Below are positions 37,290 through 44,872 of a stretch of DNA of 64,000 bases, in pieces (position 1 is the stretch's first letter; the number at the start of each line of letters is the position of its first letter). The position numbers and the translations under genes are program-made. This DNA comes from Euzebya sp. (lineage in GTDB: Bacteria > Actinomycetota > Nitriliruptoria > Euzebyales > Euzebyaceae): the NCBI RefSeq assembly GCF_964222135.1, contig NZ_CAXQBR010000045.1, positions 1 through 64,000 of the forward strand. Direction: 5' to 3'. The notes under the pieces were generated by a model. The model ran no database searches. It was not told the origin of the DNA and saw only the letters and a list, made by a program, of their open reading frames with translations.

Positions 37290-37302
37290 TTGGGTGACCC
37301 AA
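37290..37302. promoter_or_regulatory. 13-bp palindrome, possible operator upstream of 37366
   Basis: TTGGGTGACCCAA is perfectly symmetric about the central base. It overlaps the end of a -10-like TAGATT (37286-37291), in the 86-base gap between the dehydrogenase and the small zinc-finger-like gene. A repressor site there would block initiation; no regulator is identified. Confidence 0.45.
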
Positions 37303-37365
37303 CCGCCGACCGGAGCCGGTCAGGCGGGCTGACCACATCCGCCACCGACGAGAGAGTCGAGTGAC

Positions 37366-37671
37366 ATGAGCAAGGGTGCGCGCCGCAAGCGCAAGTCACG
37401 GCCCTGGCAGAACCCCGACGCCCTGCAGGACATGGCTGACATCTTCAGCCGCTCGCGGGTCGACCCGGACCTCCAGCTGGACGGGTACGACGTGCAGGAC
37501 GTCCCGGACTACAAGGCCACCAAGGAGTACATCTGCCCGGACTGCGGCAACGCCATCCCGGAGGGCGAGTCCCACGTGGTGGTCTTCCCGACCGGGGACG
37601 CGGATCTGCGGCGGCACTGGCACACCTACTGCTGGCGGATAGAGGTCGGCCGGTCGAACGGCGCAGCCTGA
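37366..37671 (+). CDS. Small conserved actinobacterial protein with CxxC motif
   Basis: 101 residues. A basic N-terminus (MSKGARRKRKSRP) is followed by a short acidic part and the conserved YICPDCGNAIPEGESHVVV and RRHWHTYCW blocks. The CPDCG plus HxHxxC arrangement suggests a zinc site. Close relatives occur across actinobacteria, often labelled 'ATP/GTP-binding protein' although no P-loop is present. Function unknown. ATG preceded by GAGAG; the SDR gene follows after 10 bases. Confidence 0.78.
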   Translation: MSKGARRKRKSRPWQNPDALQDMADIFSRSRVDPDLQLDGYDVQDVPDYKATKEYICPDCGNAIPEGESHVVVFPTGDADLRRHWHTYCWRIEVGRSNGAA

Positions 37672-37681
37672 CCCCCACCTG

Positions 37682-38455
37682 ATGGGCGACGAGCAGACCC
37701 CGCGAGCGGTCGCTCTGGTCACCGGTGCCTCCCGTGGCATCGGCGCGGCCACGGCGGTCGCCTTGGCGCGCGCCGGCTTCGACGTGGCCGTCGCGGCGCG
37801 GACGGTCTCGGACCTCGACGCGGTCGCGGCCACCTGCGCCGAGCACGGCGCGCGGACCCTGGTCGTCCCCACCGACGTGCTCGCGGAGGACCAGGTCCGC
37901 GCCATGGTGGACCGCACCGTCGACGAGCTCGGCCGGCTCGACGTCCTGGTCAACAACGCGGGTTGGAACAGCTTCATGGCCCCCCTGGTCGACCTGCGGG
38001 CCGACGGGTGGGAGAAGGGGCTGCGCCTCAACCTCACCTCCGCGTTCTGGGCGATGCAGGCGGCGGGGCGGGTGATGCTCGACCAGGGCAGCGGCGCCGT
38101 CGTGAACGTCTCGTCGCTGGCAGGTGCGGACTCCTCCCCCGGGATGGTGCACTACGGCGCGGCCAAGGCCGCGCTGATCAACCTGACCCGCTCGGCGGCG
38201 CTCGAGTGGGGCTCGAGGGGCGTGCGGGTCAACGCGGTCGCCCCCGGCTGGGTGAGGACCGACCTGAACACCTTCGCCTGGTCCGACCCCGACACCGAGC
38301 GGGCGTTCGTGGCCGGCGCCCCGCTGGGCCGCTGGGGCGAGCCGGAGGAGGTCGCCGCGGCGATCACCTTCCTCGCCACCGACGCCGCCTCCTACATCAC
38401 CGGGCAGACCCTCGTCATCGACGGCGGGCTCAGCCTCGGCCACGGGGGCCGTTGA
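37682..38455 (+). CDS. Short-chain dehydrogenase/reductase, FabG-like
   Basis: 257 residues of classical SDR: TGASRGIGAATA (residues 16-27), NNAGWNS, NVSSLAG with catalytic Ser, YGAAKAALI with Tyr and Lys, and PGWVRTDL. The ARTVSD after strand two suggests NADP(H). Ends with the common GQTLVIDGGLS. Substrate unknown; the neighbouring hydroxyacyl-CoA dehydrogenase suggests acyl or ketone metabolism but does not prove it. Confidence 0.9.
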   Translation: MGDEQTPRAVALVTGASRGIGAATAVALARAGFDVAVAARTVSDLDAVAATCAEHGARTLVVPTDVLAEDQVRAMVDRTVDELGRLDVLVNNAGWNSFMAPLVDLRADGWEKGLRLNLTSAFWAMQAAGRVMLDQGSGAVVNVSSLAGADSSPGMVHYGAAKAALINLTRSAALEWGSRGVRVNAVAPGWVRTDLNTFAWSDPDTERAFVAGAPLGRWGEPEEVAAAITFLATDAASYITGQTLVIDGGLSLGHGGR

Positions 38456-38510
38456 CCGGCACCCGACCTGAAGAGACCACGACCACGACAGCGAGGACGA
38501 CGAGCACACC

Positions 38511-39491
38511 GTGAGCGGCAGCCAGAAGAAGAAGGCAGAGAAGGCCCGTCGTCGCGCCGAGCGCGAGAAGGCGCGAAAGGCCGAGCGCCGTCGCAACGTG
38601 ATGACCGGCATCATCGTCGGCGTCATCGTGCTGCTGGGCGGCCTGATGGTCGCGCTGAGCCTCGAGGGCGACGACGACGTCGACCTCGAGCAGCTCGCGA
38701 GCGAGGCGGAGGCGTCGGCCTCCGAGGCCCTGGCCGCGGGCAGCGAGGGTCCGCTGGCCAGCGAGGACGCCGCCAGCGAGGCCGCGGGCGCCAGCGAAGG
38801 CGCGTCGGAGGCCGCGGGTGAGGTCGTCCCCGACGACCCCGAGGCAGAACCCGGCGCCCCGGTGGACGCCGCCGAGGCGCCGGTGGAGGACACCGAGCGC
38901 CCGGTCGCCTGCGGCGCCGAGGAGCCGGAGAACGCCTTCGACACCCGCCCCCAGTACCCGGGTGGGCCGGCCGAGGTGCTGGAGGAGGGCGTCGACTACC
39001 GCGCGGTGATCGAGACGTCGTGCGGGACCGTCGAGATGGACCTCTTGGAGGACGCCGCGCCGGAGACGGTCAACTCCTTCGTGTTCCTCGCCCAGGAGGG
39101 CTTCTTCGACGGCCTCGAGGTCTTCCGCAACGCCACCTCCATCGGGGCGCTGCAGACCGGTGGCGGGAACCAGTCCAACAGCTGGTCGATCGGCTACAAC
39201 CTGCCCGACGAGCTGGGCCTGGCGGAGTCCGAGGGCTACCCGGTCGGCAGCGTCGCCATGGCGAACGCCGGCCCGAACACCGGGGGCAGCCAGTTCTTCT
39301 TCATCTACGACGGCAGCTTCCAGGCCGGCGTCGAGGGCGGGCAGCTCCAGCCGAGCTACGCGGTGTTCGCCGAGGTGACCGAGGGACTCGACGTGCTGGA
39401 GGACATCGGCGCGATCGAGACCACCGGCCCCCAGAACGAGACCCCCACCGAACGCGTGTACATGGAATCCGTCACCATCGAGGAGCGCTGA
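38511..39491 (+). CDS. Membrane-anchored cyclophilin-type peptidyl-prolyl isomerase
   Basis: 326 residues: a strongly basic, likely coiled cytosolic start (KKKAEKARRRAEREKARKAE), one membrane helix (GIIVGVIVLLGGLMVAL, about residues 34-50), a Glu/Ala/Ser-rich disordered linker (about 55-130) and an extracytoplasmic cyclophilin domain (about 160-326) with SMANAGPNTGGSQFFF-type core (VAMANAGPNTGGSQFF here). The usual catalytic Arg region is altered (FRNATSIGALQTGG in place of FHRVIPGFMIQGG), so activity may be reduced. GTG start. The next gene is a second cyclophilin after five bases. Confidence 0.86.
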   Translation: MSGSQKKKAEKARRRAEREKARKAERRRNVMTGIIVGVIVLLGGLMVALSLEGDDDVDLEQLASEAEASASEALAAGSEGPLASEDAASEAAGASEGASEAAGEVVPDDPEAEPGAPVDAAEAPVEDTERPVACGAEEPENAFDTRPQYPGGPAEVLEEGVDYRAVIETSCGTVEMDLLEDAAPETVNSFVFLAQEGFFDGLEVFRNATSIGALQTGGGNQSNSWSIGYNLPDELGLAESEGYPVGSVAMANAGPNTGGSQFFFIYDGSFQAGVEGGQLQPSYAVFAEVTEGLDVLEDIGAIETTGPQNETPTERVYMESVTIEER

Positions 39492-39496
39492 TCGCA

Positions 39497-40003
39497 ATGG
39501 CCGCCAAGCAGTACACCGAACCCCAGCAGGTGCTGGACGACTCGAGCACCCACGACGCCGTGGTCGAGACGTCGAAGGGCACGATCAACCTCAGGTTGTT
39601 CTCGAACGAGGCGCCCGTCGCGGCGAACTCCTTCGCGTTCCTCGCCGGCGAGGAGTTCTTCGACGGCACCATCATCCACCGGGTCGTGCCCGGGTTCGTC
39701 ATCCAGATGGGCGACCCGACCGGCACCGGCACCGGTGGCCCCGGCTACCGCTTCGCCGACGAGCTCGCGAGCGCCCGCAACCGCGGGTACGAACGCGGCA
39801 CCCTCGCGATGGCCAACGCCGGCCCGAACACCAACGGCAGCCAGTTCTTCATCTGCCTGGACGACGTCGGCCTGCCGCCGAACTACACCGTCTTCGGCCA
39901 GGTCACCGACGGCATGGACGTCGTCGACGAGATCGCCGGTGTCCATCTCCGCGGGGAGACCCCGGTCGAGGACGTCGTGGTCCAGTCGGTGCGCATGGCC
40001 TGA
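39497..40003 (+). CDS. Cytoplasmic cyclophilin-type peptidyl-prolyl isomerase
   Basis: 168 residues forming a single cyclophilin domain. It keeps the canonical active site: IIHRVVPGFVIQMGDPTGTG with the catalytic Arg, and LAMANAGPNTNGSQFFI with the conserved Gln/Phe. No signal peptide or membrane helix, so it acts in the cytosol. It starts five bases after the membrane-anchored paralogue, so the pair is co-transcribed. Confidence 0.92.
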   Translation: MAAKQYTEPQQVLDDSSTHDAVVETSKGTINLRLFSNEAPVAANSFAFLAGEEFFDGTIIHRVVPGFVIQMGDPTGTGTGGPGYRFADELASARNRGYERGTLAMANAGPNTNGSQFFICLDDVGLPPNYTVFGQVTDGMDVVDEIAGVHLRGETPVEDVVVQSVRMA

Positions 40004-40017
40004 CAGCTGCGCTGTCC

Positions 40018-40134
40018 GACGGCTGCGCCGTCCCGAAGGGCGCGGTGCGGCCTCCGGCCGCGCTCAACCCTGTTCCGCCAGATCGTCACGCTCGCTGATC
40101 TGACGGGCAATCGCTCGCTCCGCTCGGGATTGCC
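40018..40134. repeat. Row of four inverted repeats between convergent genes
   Basis: Stems in order: GACGG/CCGTC (40018-40032), GCGGCC/GGCCGC (40047-40061), CAGATC/GATCTG (40079-40102) and GGCAATC/GATTGCC (40106-40134). They follow the cyclophilin stop directly and may terminate transcription, but no T-run is present. The last two loops share a CGCTCGCT motif. Confidence 0.55.
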
Positions 40135-40178
40135 GGTGGTCGAGGGGCCGCGGTCCGGCTGCGGGTGGCGATCGTGGT

Positions 40179-40364
40179 GGGTGCGCGAGCCGCTCGTGGG
40201 GGCGGCTGGTGCACCCGCGGGGAGTGGTCGCCGGTCACGTGGGTGCGCGGGCCGCTCGTGGGGGCGGCGGGTGAACCCGCAGGGAGTGGTCGCCGGTCAC
40301 GTGGGTGCGCGAGCTGCTCGTGGAGACGGCGGGTGCACCCACACGAGCGTGGCGTGGGCGACCG
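40179..40364. repeat. Three tandem copies of the 62-bp hairpin unit (locus A3)
   Basis: Units start with GGGTGCG at 40179, 40241 and 40303, exactly 62 bases apart. Each has GGGTGCGCGAGCCGCTCGTG-type left half and GGCGG...GTGCACCC right half, then a linker AGTGGTCGCCGGTCACGT. The third unit keeps the arms but its linker has diverged. With the preceding row of hairpins it fills the 420-base gap between the cyclophilin and the leftward hypothetical; no gene is seen there. Confidence 0.9.
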
Positions 40365-40423
40365 GACCCGAACCAGCGCCGGAGCGACGTCCGGCGAGGC
40401 GTGTCAGTGCCCGCCGACGCCCG

Positions 40424-40807
40424 TCAGCTGTCGTGGTCGTCGGTGACCTCGAGCGGCGGGAGGTCGTCGAGTGAGACGGCCTTCCGCTTGATCCCCCGCT
40501 CGTAGTCCTTCATGCGCTGCGGGTAGCCGACCTTGCGGGCGGCGTAGAGGGGCACGCCGTGCTCGTCGCAGAGCTTCTTGGCCTGCTTCTCGCCCTTCAC
40601 CGGGCGGCGGAGGTACTCGCCGTCGCCCGCGACCAGCAGCAGCGTCATCGCGTACACCGCCGTGGGCGGCTCGATGAACGCCTCCACGCCCGACCGGCTG
40701 TCGAGGAACGCCTTCAGCTCGGTGACGGCCTGGCCGCTGGGCCCCCGGGCCGCGGACGGCCGCTCGTCGTCACCCCTGCGACGTCTGAACCGGTCGAACA
40801 ATCCCAC
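40424..40807 (-). CDS. Conserved hypothetical protein
   Basis: 127 residues, no membrane segment. It begins MGLFDRFRRRRGDD, a basic amphipathic start seen in many small actinobacterial proteins, followed by a folded-looking middle (VTELKAFLDSRSGVEAFIEPPT, MTLLLVAGDGEYLRR) and a basic end region with an acidic tail. I do not recognise a functional family. The GTG start lies eight bases after TACACT, suggesting leaderless expression. It is the last of three leftward genes but has its own promoter-like element. Confidence 0.65.
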   Translation of the reverse strand: MGLFDRFRRRRGDDERPSAARGPSGQAVTELKAFLDSRSGVEAFIEPPTAVYAMTLLLVAGDGEYLRRPVKGEKQAKKLCDEHGVPLYAARKVGYPQRMKDYERGIKRKAVSLDDLPPLEVTDDHDS

Positions 40808-40815
40808 GGAGGCGG

Positions 40816-40821
40816 AGTGTA
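40816..40821 (-). promoter_or_regulatory. -10-like TACACT, probable leaderless start
   Basis: TACACT on the minus strand ends eight bases before the GTG at 40807 and nothing resembling a Shine-Dalgarno lies between. Confidence 0.42.
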
Positions 40822-40859
40822 CGAGCCACCCTCCCCCCTCGCAGTCGCCGCCGCGGCGC

Positions 40860-41555
40860 TCAGGCCGCGCGCAAGCGGGCCCTGTGGGGCTCCTCGACGG
40901 CGTCGGCGAGGTGCGCGAGGTGCGCCTCCAGCCCCTCCGCCGCCGCGGTGCGCCGCACGGCCTCGATGCGCCCCTCGTCGAGCAGCTCGACGACCTGCGC
41001 GATCCGGACCGGATCCTCGAGCAGGACCGTGACCTGCAGGATCGCCCGCTCCGTGAGGACGTCGACGGTCTCCGCCAGGGACTCCGGGCTGACCGCCGCG
41101 ACGAAATCGGCCATGACCAGCCACTCCCCGCGCTGCTCGAGCACCCGGCTGACCGCGGCGATCGTGTCCGGCGGCATCGCGCTGATCGTCTCGGTCACCT
41201 TCCGGGGGTCCAGGTTGACCGCGATGTCGGCGAGGAACTCCGGCGACAGCCGCCGGCCGATGTCGACGGCGCGCTGCGGCGGCGTGGCACCGGTCACCCG
41301 CGCCGCCAGCACCGGCCCGAGGGCCCGCTCGGCCAGCTTGGCCGCCAGGCCGGTCGGCACCACGCCGGCGACCGCGACCGCGCGCTCCCAGCTCTCGGCG
41401 TGCGCATCGAACAGCCTCGCGGTGATCTGGTCGCGCAGGGTGCGGAGGTCCTCCACCCCGACCGCGACGAGGTCGGCCAGCAGGTGCGCTTCGATGCGCA
41501 GCAGCCGGGCGATCCGTCGCACCTCCAGCTCGGCCGGGGAGTTGCCGAGGCTCAC
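40860..41555 (-). CDS. Conserved hypothetical helical protein
   Basis: 231 residues, predicted nearly all helical, with tandem helix pairs of similar layout (RRLSPEFLADIAVNLDPRKV, AVSPESLAETVDVLTERAI) reminiscent of MgtE-N or HEAT-like repeats, though no motif fixes the family. No signal or membrane segment. GTG start, 17 bases after the preceding small gene, so co-transcribed with it. Function unknown. Confidence 0.6.
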   Translation of the reverse strand: MSLGNSPAELEVRRIARLLRIEAHLLADLVAVGVEDLRTLRDQITARLFDAHAESWERAVAVAGVVPTGLAAKLAERALGPVLAARVTGATPPQRAVDIGRRLSPEFLADIAVNLDPRKVTETISAMPPDTIAAVSRVLEQRGEWLVMADFVAAVSPESLAETVDVLTERAILQVTVLLEDPVRIAQVVELLDEGRIEAVRRTAAAEGLEAHLAHLADAVEEPHRARLRAA

Positions 41556-41571
41556 CGCCTGTGCTCCTCGC

Positions 41572-41817
41572 TCACGGCCGCACCAGCCGCTTCACGATCC
41601 CGCGCAGCGGGCGGGGGACGAGGCGGAGCGCGTCGTCGACGGCACGCTCGATGGCCTGGACCTGGCGGTGCCCCTCGGTCCTGACCGCCTCGGCCAGCCG
41701 GGCGACGACGGCCGGCTCGACCTCGGCCAGCGACGGGGGAGGGGCGGCGGAGAGGACGCCGGCCAGCTGGGCCGTTGCGTCGGCGGGAGTTCGACTCATC
41801 TCCCTTGATCTTGCCAT
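41572..41817 (-). CDS. Small hypothetical protein
   Basis: 81 residues from the ATG at 41817 (a second ATG at 41799, directly preceded by AAGGGAG, would give 75). Mostly helical with a basic C-terminus (PRPLRGIVKRLVRP). Similar amphipathic style to the following gene; the two probably form an operon. No family recognised; the start is uncertain. Confidence 0.5.
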   Translation of the reverse strand: MARSREMSRTPADATAQLAGVLSAAPPPSLAEVEPAVVARLAEAVRTEGHRQVQAIERAVDDALRLVPRPLRGIVKRLVRP

Positions 41818-41874
41818 GATCCGATGGCGCGTTGAAGTGGCAGTCCGACCTCGACGTCGTGGCACCGTGGCCCG

Positions 41875-42327
41875 ATGGCGACGCGACCACCCATCCCCAA
41901 CCCCCGCCGGAGGGTCGTCGCGGTCGTCGCGGCGCTCCTGGCCGGCGGCTGCGGCGGTGGGCCGACGGCGGGGGTCGCCGACCTGGGGGAGTGCCCACCC
42001 CTCCCCGCCGGCATCACCGCGCCGGCCGACGTCGAGGTGCCCGCGGGGACGGTCGTCACCGACGTGGCCCACGTCGACCCGCTGGTCCAGGTCACCGGCC
42101 TGATCGACGCCACCCCGGTCGAGGTGCGGGACGCCTACGCCGACCGCGCCGACGTCGTCCACGTCGAGGACGAGGGGTTCGAGGCCGAGGTCCTGCTCTC
42201 GACCGCCACCCACCGGACCTACCTGCGCGCCCAGGCCCGCTGCGCCACCGGCAGCGTCATCACCGTCGTCCGCGCCCCGGAGGACGCCGCAGGACGGCTG
42301 CCGGTCCCCGGCCAGGTGGGCGGCTGA
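41875..42327 (+). CDS. Predicted lipoprotein of unknown function
   Basis: 150 residues. A basic start, a hydrophobic stretch and the lipobox LLAGGC (Cys near residue 26) predict lipidation and export. The mature part is a small domain with two Cys (GECPP and ARCATGS) that could form a disulphide. Homology is not recognised. It is divergent from the small leftward gene at 41817 and convergent with the membrane protein genes at 42352. Confidence 0.65.
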   Translation: MATRPPIPNPRRRVVAVVAALLAGGCGGGPTAGVADLGECPPLPAGITAPADVEVPAGTVVTDVAHVDPLVQVTGLIDATPVEVRDAYADRADVVHVEDEGFEAEVLLSTATHRTYLRAQARCATGSVITVVRAPEDAAGRLPVPGQVGG

Positions 42328-42351
42328 GCTGGCGGCGACGACCGCGGGCGC

Positions 42352-42927
42352 TCAGGGGCGGTGGCCGGTCCGGTGCAGCTCGACGGCGTCGGCGAAGTCC
42401 GGGTGCACCGCCCGGAGCGCGACGCCCCCGTCGGGCAGCGGGCGGCCGCGGACCGTCAGCGTCCGGCCCCACACGGCCATCGCCACGGCGGTCGCGTACA
42501 TGGCCAGCACGACCACCAGCAGCACGAACCCGGCGAACCTGGCGCGGACGAGCCACAGCCCGACCGCCACCCAGGTCAGCAGCAGGGCGGCGATGACCAC
42601 GGTGGACCGGCGCGTCCGCAGGTTCGCCAGCCGCGCGCGGGTCGTGTGGTCGAGTGGCAGCCGCCCGGTGACGCCCCGGGAGGTGAGCACCGGCACGAGC
42701 AGCGCTCCCACGCCCCACAGCGAGACCAGCGGCGCCCAGCGGCCGCTGAGGAGCCCCCAGGCGGCCAGGCCGGCCAGCGGCGCCCACGCCCACCAGGTCG
42801 TCTGCGCGAACCACACCGGGGTCAGGGCCTCGGCCGGGCGGCCCGTCACGGCGCACACCATGGGCAGGTCCCCGTCGAGCTCCTCGGGTGACAGGCGCAG
42901 CGCGACCGGTCCCGAGGGATGGCTCAC
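42352..42927 (-). CDS. Hypothetical membrane protein, paralogue of its neighbour
   Basis: 191 residues with a cytosolic N-terminus containing CAVTGRPAE, then four membrane segments in two pairs (WWAWAPLAGLAAWGLLS, LVSLWGVGALLVPVL; STVVIAALLLTWVAVGLWLV, FVLLVVVLAMYATAVAMAVWG) and a C-terminal VHPDFADAVELHR. Its start codon overlaps the stop of the upstream gene by four bases. Both proteins share the plan N-terminal Cys/Arg motif, paired helices, terminal VHPxFAxA. Function unknown. Confidence 0.65.
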   Translation of the reverse strand: MSHPSGPVALRLSPEELDGDLPMVCAVTGRPAEALTPVWFAQTTWWAWAPLAGLAAWGLLSGRWAPLVSLWGVGALLVPVLTSRGVTGRLPLDHTTRARLANLRTRRSTVVIAALLLTWVAVGLWLVRARFAGFVLLVVVLAMYATAVAMAVWGRTLTVRGRPLPDGGVALRAVHPDFADAVELHRTGHRP

Positions 42928-43520
42928 GACTCCCCGGCCGGTTCGGAGACCGCCCGACCGTCGACGGCCGTCGGGCTCGCGTCACCCGCCCGTTCCGGCG
43001 CCGACGAGGGGAGGGGGTCGAGCACCGGCTCGGACGTCGGCCGGGTCGTGGCGGCCTCCGTCGCGGCGGCGAACGCCGGGTGCACGCCTGCGAGGCGCAC
43101 CCACTGACCGGTCGTGTCAGCGCGCACGTCGACGGCGGTCAGCACCCCGGCGACGGCGACCGCGAGGTGGGTCAGCACCGCCCCGATCGCGAGCGCGGCG
43201 GCCACCCGGTCGAGGACGCCGCCGTCGATCACCAGCACCGCCAGCAGGCCGAGGGGGATCAGCGCCGCGGTGACGTCCCGCGCCCGCTCGAGCGACACGA
43301 TCCCGCGGTGCCGCGAGGGCAGGAGGGGCAGGACGATGTCGCGGCGCGCGCGATCCCTCCCCCGCGGCCACAGGCCGGTCCAGGTGACCCACTCCGTCGC
43401 CGGCGGCAGGTCGCGGACCGGGTGTGCCCAGCGCGTGATGCACCGCTGCCCCGATCGCGCGCACCGCGGCGGCAGCGAGCCCCGCTGCGCCTCGTCCAGT
43501 CGCACCCACACCGCCGACAT
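42924..43520 (-). CDS. Hypothetical membrane protein
   Basis: 198 residues. The N-terminus has RCARSGQRCITRW (two Cys), then two pairs of hydrophobic segments (VTAALIPLGLLAVLVIDGG, VAAALAIGAVLTHLAVAVAGVL), the VHPAFAAATEAA motif shared with the next gene, and a disordered Pro/Ser/Glu tail. It is co-transcribed with 42352-42927. ATG nine bases after TAGGAT, a likely leaderless start. Function unknown. Confidence 0.63.
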   Translation of the reverse strand: MSAVWVRLDEAQRGSLPPRCARSGQRCITRWAHPVRDLPPATEWVTWTGLWPRGRDRARRDIVLPLLPSRHRGIVSLERARDVTAALIPLGLLAVLVIDGGVLDRVAAALAIGAVLTHLAVAVAGVLTAVDVRADTTGQWVRLAGVHPAFAAATEAATTRPTSEPVLDPLPSSAPERAGDASPTAVDGRAVSEPAGES

Positions 43521-43529
43521 TGCGTACCG

Positions 43530-43535
43530 ATCCTA
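43530..43535 (-). promoter_or_regulatory. -10-like TAGGAT, probable leaderless start
   Basis: TAGGAT on the minus strand ends nine bases before the ATG at 43520; no Shine-Dalgarno is seen. Confidence 0.45.
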
Positions 43536-43590
43536 GACCGGGGGAGAATGGGGCACGCCAGACCGCGACCACGGGTAACAGGAGTCGATC

Positions 43591-44772
43591 ATGCAGGACG
43601 TCGTCATCGTCGGGTACGCCCGGACGCCGATCGGGAAGTTCATGGGGGGCCTGTCGTCGCTGACCGCGATGGACCTCGGCGGCACGGCCATCGCGTCGGC
43701 GGTCGAGCGGTCCGGGATCGACGCCGAGCTCGTCGACATCGTCTACATGGGCCACGTCCTCCAGGCGGGCCAGGGCCAGATCACCGCCCGCCAGGCCGCC
43801 CACAAGGCCGGGATCGCGATGGGTGTGCCGGCGGTCACGATCAACAAGGTCTGCCCCTCCGGCATGGCCGCGGTCGGCATGGCCCGCCAGACCCTCCTCG
43901 CGGGTGACGCCGAGGTGATCGTCGCCGGCGGCATGGAGTCGATGAGCAACGCGCCCTACCTGCTGCCCAAGGCGCGCACGGGCTACCGGATGGGCAACGG
44001 CGAGCTGGTGGACTCGATGATCCACGACGGCCTGTGGTGCGCCTTCGACGGCTGCCACATGGGCGAGGGGTCGGACGCGAAGAACACCGAGTACGAGATC
44101 TCCCGCGCCGAGCAGGACGAGTGGTCCGCGATGTCCCACGAGCGCGCGGTCGCCGCGTGGAAGGACGGCCGGTTCGACGGCGAGGTCGTCGGCGTCGAGG
44201 TGCCCCAGCGCAAGGGCGACCCGGTCCTGGTCGAGCAGGACGAGGGCATGCGGCCGGGCACCACGGCTGAGTCCCTCGGGAACCTGCGGCCCGCGTTCGT
44301 CAAGGACGGGACGATCACGGCGGGCAACGCCTCCCAGGTCTCCGACGGCGGGGCCGCGCTCGTGCTGACCACCGCGTCGAAGGCCGAGGAGCTGGGCCTC
44401 ACCCCGCTCGGTCGCATCCTCAGCTACGGGACCGTCGCCGGGCCGGACCCCTCCCTCCACCACCAGCCGGCCGAGGCGATCCGCGCGGCCGCGGCGAAGA
44501 TCGACCGCGACCCGGCGGGGTTCGACCTGTACGAGATGAACGAGGCGTTCGCATCGGTCGCCGTGCACTCCGCGAAGCTGCTCGACGTGGACGCGGAGAA
44601 GGTGAACGTCAACGGCGGCGCCGTGGCGCTCGGCCACCCGATCGGCTGCACCGGCGCCCGCATCACGATCACCCTCCTCCACGAGCTCCGCAACCGCGGT
44701 GGCGGCGTGGGCGCGGCGTCGCTCTGCGGTGGCGGCGGTCAGGGTGACGCGCTGATCGTCGAGGCGCTGTAG
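43591..44772 (+). CDS. Acetyl-CoA acetyltransferase (thiolase)
   Basis: 393 residues of the thiolase family, condensing or cleaving acyl-CoA. Catalytic residues are visible: the nucleophile Cys in INKVCPSGM (about residue 90), MNEAFA, the His in NVNGGAVALGHPIGCTGAR and the second Cys in SLCGGGGQGDA. MGHVLQAGQGQITARQAA is typical for acetoacetyl-CoA-type thiolases. Followed by a strong stem-loop at 44789-44809. It may work with the acyl-CoA enzymes elsewhere in the window. Confidence 0.94.
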   Translation: MQDVVIVGYARTPIGKFMGGLSSLTAMDLGGTAIASAVERSGIDAELVDIVYMGHVLQAGQGQITARQAAHKAGIAMGVPAVTINKVCPSGMAAVGMARQTLLAGDAEVIVAGGMESMSNAPYLLPKARTGYRMGNGELVDSMIHDGLWCAFDGCHMGEGSDAKNTEYEISRAEQDEWSAMSHERAVAAWKDGRFDGEVVGVEVPQRKGDPVLVEQDEGMRPGTTAESLGNLRPAFVKDGTITAGNASQVSDGGAALVLTTASKAEELGLTPLGRILSYGTVAGPDPSLHHQPAEAIRAAAAKIDRDPAGFDLYEMNEAFASVAVHSAKLLDVDAEKVNVNGGAVALGHPIGCTGARITITLLHELRNRGGGVGAASLCGGGGQGDALIVEAL

Positions 44773-44788
44773 CCGCCGCGGGGCGCGA

Positions 44789-44809
44789 CGCGCGGGGTGC
44801 CCCCGCGCG
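44789..44809. terminator. GC-rich stem-loop after the thiolase gene
   Basis: Nine-base perfect stem CGCGCGGGG/CCCCGCGCG with a three-base loop, 17 bases after the thiolase stop. No T-run follows, so it is a terminator-like or transcript-stabilising hairpin. Confidence 0.55.
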
Positions 44810-44817
44810 CACCCGCC

Positions 44818-44858
44818 TGTGTCGGGACGCCCGTCACCATGGCGTGCCACCCGACACA
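44818..44858 (+). promoter_or_regulatory. Long inverted repeat in the leader of the MATE gene
   Basis: Arms TGTGTCGGG (44818-44826) and CCCGACACA (44850-44858) are perfectly complementary, with a second inner stem CGCC/GGCG. It ends 14 bases before the GTG start at 44873 and next to the GAGGGG ribosome site, so it could control translation or serve as a transcription-factor operator. No known riboswitch class was recognised. Confidence 0.45.
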
Positions 44859-44872
44859 CCGAGGGGTGAGCG

